Below are positions 34,968 to 43,501 of a stretch of 64,000 nucleotides of DNA, in pieces. Made by a program: the position numbers and the translations under genes. This stretch comes from an uncultured Blautia sp. (GTDB taxonomy: Bacteria > Bacillota > Clostridia > Lachnospirales > Lachnospiraceae): NCBI GenBank assembly GCA_900541985.1, contig UQLX01000012.1, positions 1 to 64,000 of the forward strand, written 5' to 3'. Position 1 is the stretch's first letter. The number at the start of each line of letters is the position of its first letter. The notes under the pieces are model-generated. The model searched no databases and was not told the DNA's origin. It was given only the letters and a program-made list of their open reading frames with translations.

Positions 34968-36341
34968 ATGAAATATTTATTGAAAAATGGTACGGTTGTT
35001 TCTGGAGAGGGGGCCAGACAGGCGGATGTGCTGATCGATGGCGAAAAGATCGCTGCAGTAGGCAGAAATCTGGATCCGGCAGGAGCGGAAATCCTGGATG
35101 TGACCGGGAAACTTCTGTTTCCGGGATTTATTGATGGCCATACACATTTTGATCTGGAGGTGGCAGGAACTGTCACAGCAGATGACTTTGAGACCGGAAC
35201 GAAAGCTGCCCTTCTTGGAGGTACTACCTTTGTGGTTGATTATGCATCACAGGACAAAGGCGGGCATACCTTGAAGGAAGGACTGGAAAAGTGGCACAAA
35301 AAAGCAGACGGAAAATGCTCCTGTGACTATTCCTTCCACATGTCTGTGGTAGAGTGGAACCAGGAAACGGAGGCAGAGATCCAGGAGATGATCGATGAAG
35401 GAATTACAAGCTTTAAGCTTTATATGACTTACCCTGCCATGATCGTCAATGACTGTGACCTGTACAAGATCCTGAAAAAACTGGGGCAGTGCGGCTGTTT
35501 TGCAGGTGTCCACTGTGAAAATGCAGGTGTGATCGATGCCCTGATCGCTGAAGCAAAGAAGGAGGGACGTCTGGGACCGGAAAATCATCCTCTGGTACGT
35601 CCGGACACCATGGAAGCGGAAGCGGTCCACAGACTGCTGGTGATCGCAAAGGAAGCAGAGGCTCCGGTTATGATCGTCCATCTTACAAACAAAAAAGCAT
35701 ATGAAGAAGTGATGGCTGCAAGAGAAAAGGGACAGACCGTATATGCGGAAACCTGTCCTCAGTATCTGCTTCTGGATGACAGTGTATATTCCAAACCGGA
35801 TTTTGAGGGGGCAGTTTATGTATGTGCACCTCCGATCCGTAAAAAGGAGGATCAGGACTGTCTGTGGGAGGCTCTTGCAAAAGAGGAGATCCAGACGGTT
35901 GCCACAGATCAGTGCAGCTTCAGCCTGGAACAGAAGGCGCTGGGAAAAGAGGACTTTACGAAAATTCCGGGAGGACTTCCGGGAGTACAGACCCGGGGAA
36001 CACTTCTTTATACTTACGGAGTCAGAACAGGAAAGATCACAGAAGCACAGATGTGCAGGCTTTTAAGTGAAAATCCGGCAAAACTCTACGGGGTTTATCC
36101 AAGAAAAGGTGTCATCCAGGAAGGAAGCGACGCAGATATCGTTATCCTGGATCCCTCCAAAGAAAGCGTGATCTCCGCAAAAAACCATGCATATAATACA
36201 GACAATAACCCCTTTGAAGGGTTTAAACTTGGCTGCGTGATCGATGACGTCTTCTTAAGAGGCCATCATGCAGTAGAAGAAGGAAAACTGAAAGAAGAAA
36301 AACTGGGAACCTTTATCCGGAGACAAAAAAATATGCTGTAA
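34968..36341 (+). CDS. hyuA: Dihydropyrimidinase / hydantoinase-type cyclic amidohydrolase
   Basis: A 457-residue zinc amidohydrolase that opens hydantoin, dihydropyrimidine or related cyclic ureides. The first metal site is PGFIDGHTHFDLE near residue 53-65 and the bridging carboxylated lysine is in ITSFKLYMTYPA near 150. Later ligands lie in GVHCENAG near 180 and VHLTNKKA near 238, and the catalytic aspartate in VATDQCSF near 310. GGGGGTG precedes the ATG. In anaerobic uric-acid clusters this gene (hyuA/ygeZ) acts on a ring-opened purine intermediate, which fits here. The exact ureide is not readable. Confidence 0.92.
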   Translation: MKYLLKNGTVVSGEGARQADVLIDGEKIAAVGRNLDPAGAEILDVTGKLLFPGFIDGHTHFDLEVAGTVTADDFETGTKAALLGGTTFVVDYASQDKGGHTLKEGLEKWHKKADGKCSCDYSFHMSVVEWNQETEAEIQEMIDEGITSFKLYMTYPAMIVNDCDLYKILKKLGQCGCFAGVHCENAGVIDALIAEAKKEGRLGPENHPLVRPDTMEAEAVHRLLVIAKEAEAPVMIVHLTNKKAYEEVMAAREKGQTVYAETCPQYLLLDDSVYSKPDFEGAVYVCAPPIRKKEDQDCLWEALAKEEIQTVATDQCSFSLEQKALGKEDFTKIPGGLPGVQTRGTLLYTYGVRTGKITEAQMCRLLSENPAKLYGVYPRKGVIQEGSDADIVILDPSKESVISAKNHAYNTDNNPFEGFKLGCVIDDVFLRGHHAVEEGKLKEEKLGTFIRRQKNML

Positions 36342-36649
36342 ATTTTGTTTTCAGGGGGTGAGCGGATTTAAGTTTTTATTTCCTACAGATGATGCATATG
36401 ATCTGCCTTTCTCTCTGCATCTGAATGTAGGCAACAGCTAAACAGAAATCCTTCCGAATATTCCCGTCCGGAAACAGAAAAACTGCAGGAATATAAATTT
36501 GCTGTCTGCACATTTGCATTGATCCCCCGGATGCTGCTGTCTGAGTCGCAGACGAGTTCAGCATCCGGGGGATCGTTTTTTGCAAAGAAGCAGAAGCTTA
36601 GAATTTTCCAGATCTCGAATGGGCTTTTGTAACAGAAAGATCCACTAAT
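36342..36649. other. Non-coding gap between converging hyuA and symporter genes
   Basis: A 308-base gap with no convincing gene. Short open frames here lack ribosome sites and family similarity. The only clear element is the long terminator at 36521-36581. Confidence 0.6.
36521..36581 (+). terminator. Long-stem terminator after hyuA
   Basis: A perfect 16-bp GC-rich stem (36521-36536 with 36559-36574) with a small inner stem (36539-36543 with 36549-36553), then a T-run to 36581. Unlike the other terminators it is about 180 bases from the stop codon. Confidence 0.8.
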
Positions 36650-37870
36650 TTAAAAATTTACATTAATATTCTGCTCTTTGATCTTATGCTTCTTCGCATA
36701 TCCGGTAAGGATCAGTGTCAGGGCGCCGTCGCCGGTAACGTTACATGCAGTACCGAAGCTGTCCTGAAGTGCAAAGATGGTGAGCATCAGAGCGGTACCG
36801 GTCTCGTTGAATCCAAGAACACCGGTGATGATGCCAAGGGATGCCATAACAGTACCTCCTGGAACACCGGGAGCTCCAATAGCAAATATTCCGAGAAGTA
36901 CACAGAAGAGGATCATGGTTCCTGCTGACGGAATAGAGCCATACAGAATCTTGGAGATCGTCATACAGAAGAATACTTCTGTAAGAACAGAACCGCAAAG
37001 ATGAATGTTTGCAAAAAGAGGAATACCAAACTGTACCATATCCTTACGAAGCGGTTTGGCCTTGCCTGCACACTGAAGAGCAACAGCAAGTGTTGCGGCA
37101 GAGGACATGGTTCCTACAGCAGTAAGGTATGCAGGACCGTAATAGCGTACAACATCCCATGGATTTTCTTTGGAATATACACCTGCCAGTATATAAAGCA
37201 GTGCCATCCAGATAAAATGTCCGATCAGTACGATCACAATAACCTGCAGGAATACAGGAAGCTGCTTGGTAATGGAGCCTTCATATGCCAGACTGCAGAA
37301 AGTAAGAGCGATGAAAAATGGAAGGATCGGGATGATCACCTTGGATACGATCGAAAGGACAATGGCCTGAAATTCATCCAGGATTCCGGTGATCATTTTT
37401 GATTTATTCCAGGTAGCGGCAAGTCCGATCATAATGGAAAATACCAGGGCGCTCATAACGGACATGATCTGTGGGATCGCCAGCTCAAATACAACCGGAG
37501 GAAGCTCTTTGAGACCCTCAACATCTGTGACAATGGAAAGATGCGGGATCAGCGCATAGCCTGCGGCAGTGGAAAAAAGAGCTGCACCAATAGAGGATGC
37601 ATATGCGATCACAATGGCAACGCCCAGCATACGGGAAGCACTGTTGCCAAGTTTGGTAATGGACGGGGCGATAAAGCCGATGATGATCAGTGGTACGCAG
37701 AAATTGATCACCTGTCCGAGAATATATTTCAGTGTGACAACAACGTTAAGAATGCTGACGGTGATACCGGAATCGTCTGTAGCGTTAAGAACGAGTCCGA
37801 TCACGATTCCGAGTACAACTCCTACAAGAAGCTTAAACGGAAGGCTTTTAAAAAAACTGTTTTCTTTCAT
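36650..37870 (-). CDS. Dicarboxylate/amino acid:cation symporter (DAACS family)
   Basis: A 406-residue membrane symporter of the GltP/SstT family that takes up acidic amino acids, dicarboxylates or serine/threonine with Na+ or H+. About eight helices and two re-entrant loops are implied. Family signatures include LGQVINFCVPLIIIGFIAPS near residue 50, the transport core AVGTMSSAATLAVALQCA near 250, and GAPGVPGGTVMASLGII near 326. It is preceded by the cysteine desulfidase gene in one operon, so the substrate is probably cysteine, serine or a related amino acid. Specificity is inference from the neighbour. Confidence 0.9.
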   Translation of the reverse strand: MKENSFFKSLPFKLLVGVVLGIVIGLVLNATDDSGITVSILNVVVTLKYILGQVINFCVPLIIIGFIAPSITKLGNSASRMLGVAIVIAYASSIGAALFSTAAGYALIPHLSIVTDVEGLKELPPVVFELAIPQIMSVMSALVFSIMIGLAATWNKSKMITGILDEFQAIVLSIVSKVIIPILPFFIALTFCSLAYEGSITKQLPVFLQVIVIVLIGHFIWMALLYILAGVYSKENPWDVVRYYGPAYLTAVGTMSSAATLAVALQCAGKAKPLRKDMVQFGIPLFANIHLCGSVLTEVFFCMTISKILYGSIPSAGTMILFCVLLGIFAIGAPGVPGGTVMASLGIITGVLGFNETGTALMLTIFALQDSFGTACNVTGDGALTLILTGYAKKHKIKEQNINVNF

Positions 37871-37917
37871 AAGATTAAAATTCCCCCTTCAAAATGAGTG
37901 TCTGACCAGCCGCTGCA

Positions 37918-39210
37918 TCAGCATTCCTGATCTACATTTACGCGGTCGATCATGATATTTAAGATTTCGGTGTCTGTGGAACGCATTCCTACACGGCCGA
38001 TATAGCCCATGCTCTTGATAGTCTCTTCCACATCACCCCGGATGATACCTTCGCCGGGAAGAAAACTCTTATTCTGGATGCTCAGATGAAAGGCCATCAG
38101 AGCCGCATCTACAGAAGAAGCGATCTTTGCGGCGCAGGATGGTTTGGCTCCATCACAGACAATTCCGCCGATATTTCCCAGAGTATTGATGATCGTCAGA
38201 GATACCTGCTGATAGCTTCCTCCATACATGTAAGTGATCCCGGCACCGGCACCGCAGGCTGCACTGACAGCGCCGCAGTATGCGGAAAGACTTCCGATAT
38301 AAAATTTCTGATGGATGGCGATCAGATTGCTGACTACAAGAGAACGGTAAAGCTTTTCTCTGGAAACCTCCCATTCCTCAGCATAAGCGATTACAGGAAG
38401 GGAAACGGTCATTCCCTGATTTCCGCTGCCGGAGTTGATCACAACCGGCATAGAACAGCCGCCCATACGGGCATCGCTTCCGGCTGCTGCTCTGGCACAG
38501 GCCCTGGTGGTAATGCCTTTGCCCCAGACATGCATGAGCGTTTTGCCGATTTGAGCACCGTAATTATTGTCAAGTCCCTCCTGAGAAATAGCCGTGTTCA
38601 TACGGATCTGCCGCTCCAGGATTTCTTTGACATCTTCGATTTTTACCTGGTCGGCAAAATCCAGGATATCCTTTACGGTAAGCTTGGATTTGTCAATGAC
38701 AGAATCCACCTCTTCTTCCTTTACTTCTTTAGAAAGAAGCACCTGGTCATCCTTTACGATTTTGGTGATGTTGGTATGCTGGTCCACGATAGTGATTTCA
38801 GCAAAATGTGACCCTTTGATCACTCTGGCAACGATATAAAGGTTTGCAACCCCCTCTACAAGGGTACAGGAGCAGATGTTTTTTTCTACCAGCTCTTTAG
38901 TTTTTTCAATATGTTCCGGACGGATCTCTTCCAGAACCTCCAGAGCCTTGTCTGCATTGCCGCCGACAACTCCCAGAACAGCTGCCACGTCGATTCCCTT
39001 CAGCCCTCCTGAATTAGGTACGGTAACGCCTTTGACGTTTTTGATGATGTTTCCGCTTAACTGCATTTCGATGGTATCTGGAAACTCTCCCAGAACCTGT
39101 CTGGCTTTTGCTGCCGCATAGGCAATGGCAATAGGCTCGGTGCATCCCAGAGCGGGAACCAGCTCATGCTTCAGAATCGCCAGATAATTTGCATATAATG
39201 CAGAATCCAT
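37918..39210 (-). CDS. CyuA/YhaM-type L-cysteine desulfidase (UPF0597)
   Basis: A 430-residue protein of the serine-dehydratase-alpha-like UPF0597 family. CyuA members use an oxygen-sensitive 4Fe-4S cluster to convert L-cysteine to pyruvate, sulfide and ammonia. The conserved N-terminal LVPALGCTEPIAIAYAAAKA (residues 17-36) holds one cluster cysteine, and further family cysteines occur in GGCSMPVVINSGSGNQG near 255 and in IVCDGAKPSCAAKIAS near 352. The next gene is an amino-acid symporter, as cyuP follows cyuA in E. coli (a different transporter family there). L-serine is the main alternative substrate. GAGGAGGG precedes the ATG. Confidence 0.88.
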   Translation of the reverse strand: MDSALYANYLAILKHELVPALGCTEPIAIAYAAAKARQVLGEFPDTIEMQLSGNIIKNVKGVTVPNSGGLKGIDVAAVLGVVGGNADKALEVLEEIRPEHIEKTKELVEKNICSCTLVEGVANLYIVARVIKGSHFAEITIVDQHTNITKIVKDDQVLLSKEVKEEEVDSVIDKSKLTVKDILDFADQVKIEDVKEILERQIRMNTAISQEGLDNNYGAQIGKTLMHVWGKGITTRACARAAAGSDARMGGCSMPVVINSGSGNQGMTVSLPVIAYAEEWEVSREKLYRSLVVSNLIAIHQKFYIGSLSAYCGAVSAACGAGAGITYMYGGSYQQVSLTIINTLGNIGGIVCDGAKPSCAAKIASSVDAALMAFHLSIQNKSFLPGEGIIRGDVEETIKSMGYIGRVGMRSTDTEILNIMIDRVNVDQEC

Positions 39211-39264
39211 AGTTTCCCTCCTCTCTTATGCGGGAGTATAACGGCATATAGTTTTTGACGGTAT

Positions 39265-39285
39265 ACCCACATAAAGTGTATGGGT
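39265..39285. promoter_or_regulatory. Inverted repeat at the cysteine-desulfidase transcription start
   Basis: ACCCA at 39265-39269 and TGGGT at 39281-39285 frame a partly paired centre. It overlaps the predicted start site (near 39281) of the reverse promoter, so it is either an operator or a 5'-end hairpin. Confidence 0.4.
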
Positions 39286-39287
39286 TA

Positions 39288-39316
39288 AGTATAATATAAA
39301 TTATATTTCAAATCAA
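39288..39316 (-). promoter_or_regulatory. Candidate promoter for the desulfidase-symporter operon
   Basis: On the reverse strand TTGATT (39316-39311), 17 bases, TATACT (39293-39288). Confidence 0.6.
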
Positions 39317-39374
39317 TAATTATACAAAATAACTATAAAAAAATTCAATCCATGTGTATAACTGTACATTTTGC

Positions 39375-39403
39375 TTGTTTTTAGAAGGCTGATGTGATAA
39401 AAT
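39375..39403 (+). promoter_or_regulatory. Candidate promoter for TM1266-hydE-hydG
   Basis: TTGTTT at 39375-39380, 17 bases, TAAAAT at 39398-39403 with an extended TGA. Transcription near 39410 leaves a ~200-base leader. Confidence 0.55.
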
Positions 39404-39409
39404 AAAAAA

Positions 39410-39607
39410 TATTCACCGGACTTTTAAGGGTAAACCTGCGAAGAATGGATGTGAGAGAAAACAGAAAAAGAGTGTATTGCTGCAGGTAAGCTGCAGTTTT
39501 TCTGTACATATCCCCGGTGTCTGTCTGGCACCGGGTTTTTATTTTGCATAAAAGTAAAATGAAAAAACGACTGGATGAGACTGGAAAAAAAGGAGAGGAG
39601 ATGTGAT
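39410..39607 (+). promoter_or_regulatory. Unclassified terminated leader RNA before TM1266-hydEG
   Basis: Most of the 397-base gap 39211-39607 is accounted for by two divergent promoters and this leader. The leader contains a purine-rich 5' part (39410-39475), a small CTGCAG/CTGCAG hairpin near 39479-39495 followed by five T, and a second hairpin that is an intrinsic terminator (39513-39542). TM1266 begins 65 bases later. Terminator ahead of the coding region implies regulated read-through. The class is unknown to me. Confidence 0.5.
39513..39542 (+). terminator. Terminator in the TM1266-hydEG leader
   Basis: Stem 39513-39519 with 39529-39535 (CCCGGTG/CACCGGG), then a T-run. It lies between promoter and first gene. 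Confidence 0.75.
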
Positions 39608-39868
39608 ATGGAAACAAGAATCGCAGTGACCGCCATTATTGTAGAAGACAGGGACAAAAGCGAGGAACTGAACAGGATTCTGCATGAATACGGAGAATAT
39701 GTAGTAGGAAGGATGGGGATTCCCTATCGGTCAAAAGGTGTTTCCGTGATCAGCGTGATTCTGGATGCCCCGCAGGAAAAGATCAGTGCGTTGTCCGGCA
39801 AACTGGGAATGCTGCATGGAGTATCCAGTAAAACAGTATATTCCAGAATACCGGAGAAAAATCTATGA
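39608..39868 (+). CDS. TM1266-family putative regulator of the [FeFe]-hydrogenase system
   Basis: An 86-residue ACT/NikR-like small protein from ATG 39608, which has GGAGAGGAG ahead of it; an in-frame codon upstream (39575) is unlikely. It starts RIAVTAIIVED and has the typical YVVGRMGIPYRSKGVSVISVI centre. The family is nearly always next to hydE, hydF or hydG and is called an iron-only hydrogenase regulator, although no DNA-binding has to follow from the sequence. It overlaps hydE by four bases. Confidence 0.85.
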   Translation: METRIAVTAIIVEDRDKSEELNRILHEYGEYVVGRMGIPYRSKGVSVISVILDAPQEKISALSGKLGMLHGVSSKTVYSRIPEKNL

Positions 39869-40905
39869 AAGAGCTGATCGATAAACTTTATCAAACACAG
39901 GCATTGGATAAGGAGGAACTGATCTTTCTGATCGCAGGCAGAAACAGGGACACGGAACTGTATGCCAGAGAACTTGCCCGTCAGGTTCGGGAAAGGACTT
40001 ACGGAAACAGGGTTTTTATCAGAGGTCTGATCGAATTTACCAATTACTGCAAAAACGACTGCTATTACTGTGGAATCAGAAGAAGCAATAAAAAAGCGGC
40101 AAGATACCGCCTTACAAAAGAGGATATTATTGACTGCTGCCGACAGGGCTATGAGCTGGGATTCCGGACCTTTGTGCTCCAGGGGGGCGAGGATGGATAT
40201 TTTACTGCAGAAAGACTGACGGAGCTGATACGCGAGATCAAAAACGGTTATCCGGACTGTGCTCTGACCCTTTCTGCCGGAGAAAAAAAAGAGGAAGAAT
40301 ACAGGGCTTTCCGGGAGGCTGGAGCCGACCGTTATCTGCTGCGTCACGAAACGGCAGATCCGGATCACTATCGTATCCTTCATCCGGAACCTCTTTCCCT
40401 GGAAAACAGAAAGCACTGTCTGTTCCTTTTGAAAAAGCTGGGCTTTCAGACAGGAGCGGGATTTATGGTGGGGTCGCCGGGGCAAACGCCGGAAACACTG
40501 GCGGAAGATTTTCTTTTTCTGAAAAAGCTGGATCCGGAAATGGTAGGGATCGGTCCCTTTATTTCACACGGAGATACTCCTTTCCGGGAACAGCCTGACG
40601 GCACCATGGAGGATACTCTTTTTTATCTGGCCCTTCTGCGCCTGATGCTTCCGCGGGTTCTTCTTCCGGCTACGACAGCCCTTGGAACGATCCATCCATC
40701 CGGAAGAGAAAAAGGAATCCTTTCCGGAGCAAATGTAGTTATGCCGAATCTTTCTCCTCTTTCTGTCAGAAAAAAATATATGCTTTATGACGGAAAGATA
40801 TCGACAGGAGATGAGGCTGCAGAGGGCGTGAAAAATTTAAAAAAACGAATGGAAGCCATTGGCTGTCAGATTGTGACAGACCGTGGAGATTATAACAGAG
40901 AATAA
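39865..40905 (+). CDS. hydE: [FeFe]-hydrogenase maturase HydE (radical SAM)
   Basis: A 346-residue radical SAM enzyme that helps build the organometallic part of the hydrogenase H-cluster. The cluster motif CKNDCYYCGIR (CX3CX2C) is near residue 63-73, with LQGGEDGYF near 109 as the SAM-binding GGE-type motif and GFMVGSPGQTPETL near 202. Length is normal. It sits between TM1266 and hydG. HydF and the hydrogenase itself are not in the window. Confidence 0.93.
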   Translation: MKELIDKLYQTQALDKEELIFLIAGRNRDTELYARELARQVRERTYGNRVFIRGLIEFTNYCKNDCYYCGIRRSNKKAARYRLTKEDIIDCCRQGYELGFRTFVLQGGEDGYFTAERLTELIREIKNGYPDCALTLSAGEKKEEEYRAFREAGADRYLLRHETADPDHYRILHPEPLSLENRKHCLFLLKKLGFQTGAGFMVGSPGQTPETLAEDFLFLKKLDPEMVGIGPFISHGDTPFREQPDGTMEDTLFYLALLRLMLPRVLLPATTALGTIHPSGREKGILSGANVVMPNLSPLSVRKKYMLYDGKISTGDEAAEGVKNLKKRMEAIGCQIVTDRGDYNRE

Positions 40906-40943
40906 GACAAAGCTGCTTACAAAGCGGCGAAAGGGAGGAAATT

Positions 40944-42362
40944 ATGTACGATCCGAAATCAACAAAAGCAACAGAATTTATTGATCATCAGGAGATCCTG
41001 GATTCACTTGCCTATGCAGAAGAGAATAAGGACAATACCGAGCTGATCGAAAGTCTGATCGAAAGAGCAAGAGACTGCAAAGGTCTCAGCCACAGGGAGG
41101 CGGCGCTTCTTCTGGAATGTGAAGACCCGCGCCTGATCGACAAAATGTATCATGTGGCAAAAGAGATCAAACAGAAATTCTATGGAAACAGAATCGTAAT
41201 GTTCGCACCTTTATATCTTTCCAATTACTGTATCAACGGTTGTGTTTATTGTCCTTATCATGCAAAAAATAAACATATCCGCCGTAAAAAGCTGACACAG
41301 GAAGAAATCCGTCAGGAAGTGATCGCCCTTCAGGATATGGGACATAAGCGTCTGGCACTGGAAACAGGAGAAGATCCAAAAAATAATCCTATTGAGTATA
41401 TACTGGAAAGCATTAAGACCATTTACAGCATCAAACACAAAAACGGAGCGATCCGCCGCGTCAATGTAAATATTGCCGCAACCACCGTGGAAAATTACCG
41501 TAAGCTGAAAGAGGCCGGAATCGGAACCTACATTCTTTTTCAGGAGACTTATAATAAAGAAAGCTATGAGGCTCTCCATCCTACAGGACCGAAGAGTGAT
41601 TATGCATATCATACAGAGGCAATGGACCGTGCAATGGAGGCAGGTATTGATGATGTAGGCTGCGGTGTCCTCTTCGGACTGGAAACCTATCGCTATGATT
41701 TTGTTGGTATTCTTATGCATGCAGAACACCTGGAGGCAAGATTTGGCGTAGGACCGCATACCATCAGTGTACCGCGTATCTGTCCGGCAGATGACATTGA
41801 TACCAGGGACTTTACCAATGCAGTGCCGGATGAAATCTTCCAGAAGATCATCGCAGTGATCCGGATCGCAGTTCCTTATACGGGAATGATCATCTCCACC
41901 CGGGAAACGCAGAAATGCAGAGAAAAGGTACTGGATCTTGGTATTTCTCAGATCAGCGGCGGCTCCAGAACTTCTGTTGGCGGTTATGCGGAGGAAGAGG
42001 CAGAGGAAGACAATTCTTCTCAGTTTGATGTCAGTGACAGACGGACATTAGACGAGGTGGTAAACTGGCTTCTGGAGCTGGGTTATATTCCAAGCTTCTG
42101 TACCGCCTGCTACAGAGAAGGCCGTACCGGAGACCGTTTCATGTCTCTGGTAAAAAGCGGACAGATCGCAAACTGTTGCCATCCAAATGCACTGATGACC
42201 CTGAAAGAATATCTGGAGGATTATGCGTCTCCGGATACCAGAGAAAAGGGGATGAAGGTGATTGAGAGAGAACTCCAGAATGTTGGCCGTGAAAAGACAA
42301 GAGAAATCTGTGCGAAGAATCTGAAAGAGATTGAAAATGGCAGGAGAGACTTCCGTTTCTGA
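40944..42362 (+). CDS. hydG: [FeFe]-hydrogenase maturase HydG (radical SAM tyrosine lyase)
   Basis: A 472-residue radical SAM enzyme that splits tyrosine to p-cresol and dehydroglycine, providing CO and CN- for the H-cluster. The N-terminal cluster motif is in NYCINGCVYCPYH near residue 93-105. The C-terminal auxiliary cluster site is in SFCTACYREGRTGDRF near 384, a HydG-specific CX2C arrangement that separates it from the homologous ThiH. GGGAGG precedes the ATG. It follows hydE by 38 bases. Confidence 0.95.
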   Translation: MYDPKSTKATEFIDHQEILDSLAYAEENKDNTELIESLIERARDCKGLSHREAALLLECEDPRLIDKMYHVAKEIKQKFYGNRIVMFAPLYLSNYCINGCVYCPYHAKNKHIRRKKLTQEEIRQEVIALQDMGHKRLALETGEDPKNNPIEYILESIKTIYSIKHKNGAIRRVNVNIAATTVENYRKLKEAGIGTYILFQETYNKESYEALHPTGPKSDYAYHTEAMDRAMEAGIDDVGCGVLFGLETYRYDFVGILMHAEHLEARFGVGPHTISVPRICPADDIDTRDFTNAVPDEIFQKIIAVIRIAVPYTGMIISTRETQKCREKVLDLGISQISGGSRTSVGGYAEEEAEEDNSSQFDVSDRRTLDEVVNWLLELGYIPSFCTACYREGRTGDRFMSLVKSGQIANCCHPNALMTLKEYLEDYASPDTREKGMKVIERELQNVGREKTREICAKNLKEIENGRRDFRF

Positions 42363-42381
42363 TGTGAAACGCAAAAAACAC

Positions 42382-42411
42382 TTGCATAACATGTATGGAA
42401 TGGGGTATAGT
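42382..42411 (+). promoter_or_regulatory. Candidate promoter for the SH3 lipoprotein
   Basis: TTGCAT at 42382-42387, 18 bases, TATAGT at 42406-42411. Confidence 0.5.
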
Positions 42412-42441
42412 GGTGGTATGCGATAAAGGAGGAAAATTCTT

Positions 42442-42909
42442 ATGAAGAAATCCAGATTACTGATTGCACTGGCAGGTCTTACTCTCTTTGCTTCCGGCTG
42501 CGGCTACAGCACAGGAGGAGAAGACTCTACCGTGACTGTGATAAAAGCAACCCCGACACCCACTGCAACCCCTACACCGGCAGCAACTCCTACTCCGGCA
42601 GTCACTGCAACCCCTACACCTGAGGTTTCCCAGACTGCAAGCGGCGTGAAGATCATAAAGAAGGATGCTGTTTATTATGCAAATAATGAGGCAAATATCC
42701 GTACAGACTGTGTTACTACAGATCAGACGAATATCATCCAGAGCACTAAGGTGGGTGATCAGCTGACAGGTACAGGTGTCAGCGAGGATGGTCAGTGGAT
42801 TGAAGTTGAGATCAACGGACAGAAGGGTTATGTAAGCGCTCAGTATGTGACAACAGAAGCTCCGGCAGGAGCAGCAGCGCCTGCGGCAGACCAGGCTGCA
42901 GCCCAGTAA
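42442..42909 (+). CDS. SH3-domain lipoprotein with Thr-Pro repeats
   Basis: A 155-residue exported protein. It begins with a lipoprotein signal peptide (KKSRLLIALAGLTLFASGC, lipobox LFASGC, lipid-modified Cys 20). A low-complexity stalk of ATPTP-type units occupies about residues 36-62, followed by an SH3b-like domain (residues ~75-135; NIRTDCVTTDQTNIIQ, VGDQLTGTGV, GQKGYVSAQYV) and an alanine-rich tail. SH3b domains usually bind peptidoglycan. Single gene with its own promoter and terminator. The role in the wall is unknown. Confidence 0.8.
   Translation: MKKSRLLIALAGLTLFASGCGYSTGGEDSTVTVIKATPTPTATPTPAATPTPAVTATPTPEVSQTASGVKIIKKDAVYYANNEANIRTDCVTTDQTNIIQSTKVGDQLTGTGVSEDGQWIEVEINGQKGYVSAQYVTTEAPAGAAAPAADQAAAQ
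42547..42626 (+). repeat. Degenerate tandem repeat coding for ATPTP units
   Basis: About five imperfect units of GCAACCCCTACACC type encode the Thr-Pro stalk of the lipoprotein. Such repeats can vary in copy number. Confidence 0.55.
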
Positions 42910-42925
42910 ACAGAGGTAAAAAAAA

Positions 42926-42970
42926 GAAACCAGAGATGATTTCCGGAAGGAAAAGGATCTCTGGTTTTTT
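42926..42970. terminator. Bidirectional terminator between the SH3 lipoprotein and luxS
   Basis: A 12-base arm at 42926-42937 (GAAACCAGAGAT) pairs over most of its length with 42957-42967, with TTCCGGAA in the loop. A-rich upstream and T-rich downstream flanks make it usable on both strands. Confidence 0.8.
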
Positions 42971-42988
42971 ACTTTTACAGGGAACGGA

Positions 42989-43468
42989 TTATTCCGGGTA
43001 GACCAGACGGTCTTCTTTAATATCATAGAGGACTTCCTTCAGATATTTGTCTGCCAGATACTTTGCCATTCCAAGATTCATATCCAGATAGTTTCCACAG
43101 TCCCTGGCAGAAGCCCCTGGGATTTCTCCCTCAAAATCACGGATAAATTCAAACATTTCTGTGATCAGTCCAACGATATCCCTGGATTCCAGATCGCCTG
43201 CAAGAAGAAGATAATTACCGGTGCGGCAGCCCATAGGTCCCCAGTAGATCACCTTTGGTCCAAATTCCTCGTGGTTGCGGAGAAAGGTGGCTGCCAGATG
43301 CTCCATAGCGTGAAGCTCGGCAGTATTCATAACCGGTTCTTCGTTGGGAGAGGTCATACGGATATCAAAGGTGGTGATCACCTGATCTCCCAGATAATCC
43401 TTGCGGGAAACATAGATTCCCGGCTGCAGCCTGAGGTGGTCTATGGTAAAGCTTGCGATTTTTTTCAT
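42989..43468 (-). CDS. luxS: S-ribosylhomocysteine lyase (LuxS)
   Basis: A 159-residue iron enzyme that splits S-ribosylhomocysteine to homocysteine and the AI-2 precursor in the activated methyl cycle. The metal motif HAMEHLAATFLRNH is near residue 52-65, and the catalytic cysteine is in GPMGCRTGNYLL near 80-88. Length is normal. It is a single gene with a good promoter diverging from trpS. Confidence 0.96.
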   Translation of the reverse strand: MKKIASFTIDHLRLQPGIYVSRKDYLGDQVITTFDIRMTSPNEEPVMNTAELHAMEHLAATFLRNHEEFGPKVIYWGPMGCRTGNYLLLAGDLESRDIVGLITEMFEFIRDFEGEIPGASARDCGNYLDMNLGMAKYLADKYLKEVLYDIKEDRLVYPE

Positions 43469-43501
43469 GTGCGTTCCTCCTGAAATAATATATGATATCT
43501 C

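Noticed and set aside
36376..36585. A 69-residue reverse-strand open frame in the hyuA-symporter gap
   Set aside because: It overlaps the terminator stem and has no ribosome site or similarity.
39411..39500. Partial resemblance of the hydEG leader to a c-di-GMP-I riboswitch (GGGTAAACC then CGAAG)
   Set aside because: The conserved ligand-binding segments and the three-helix junction cannot be completed, so I leave the leader unclassified.
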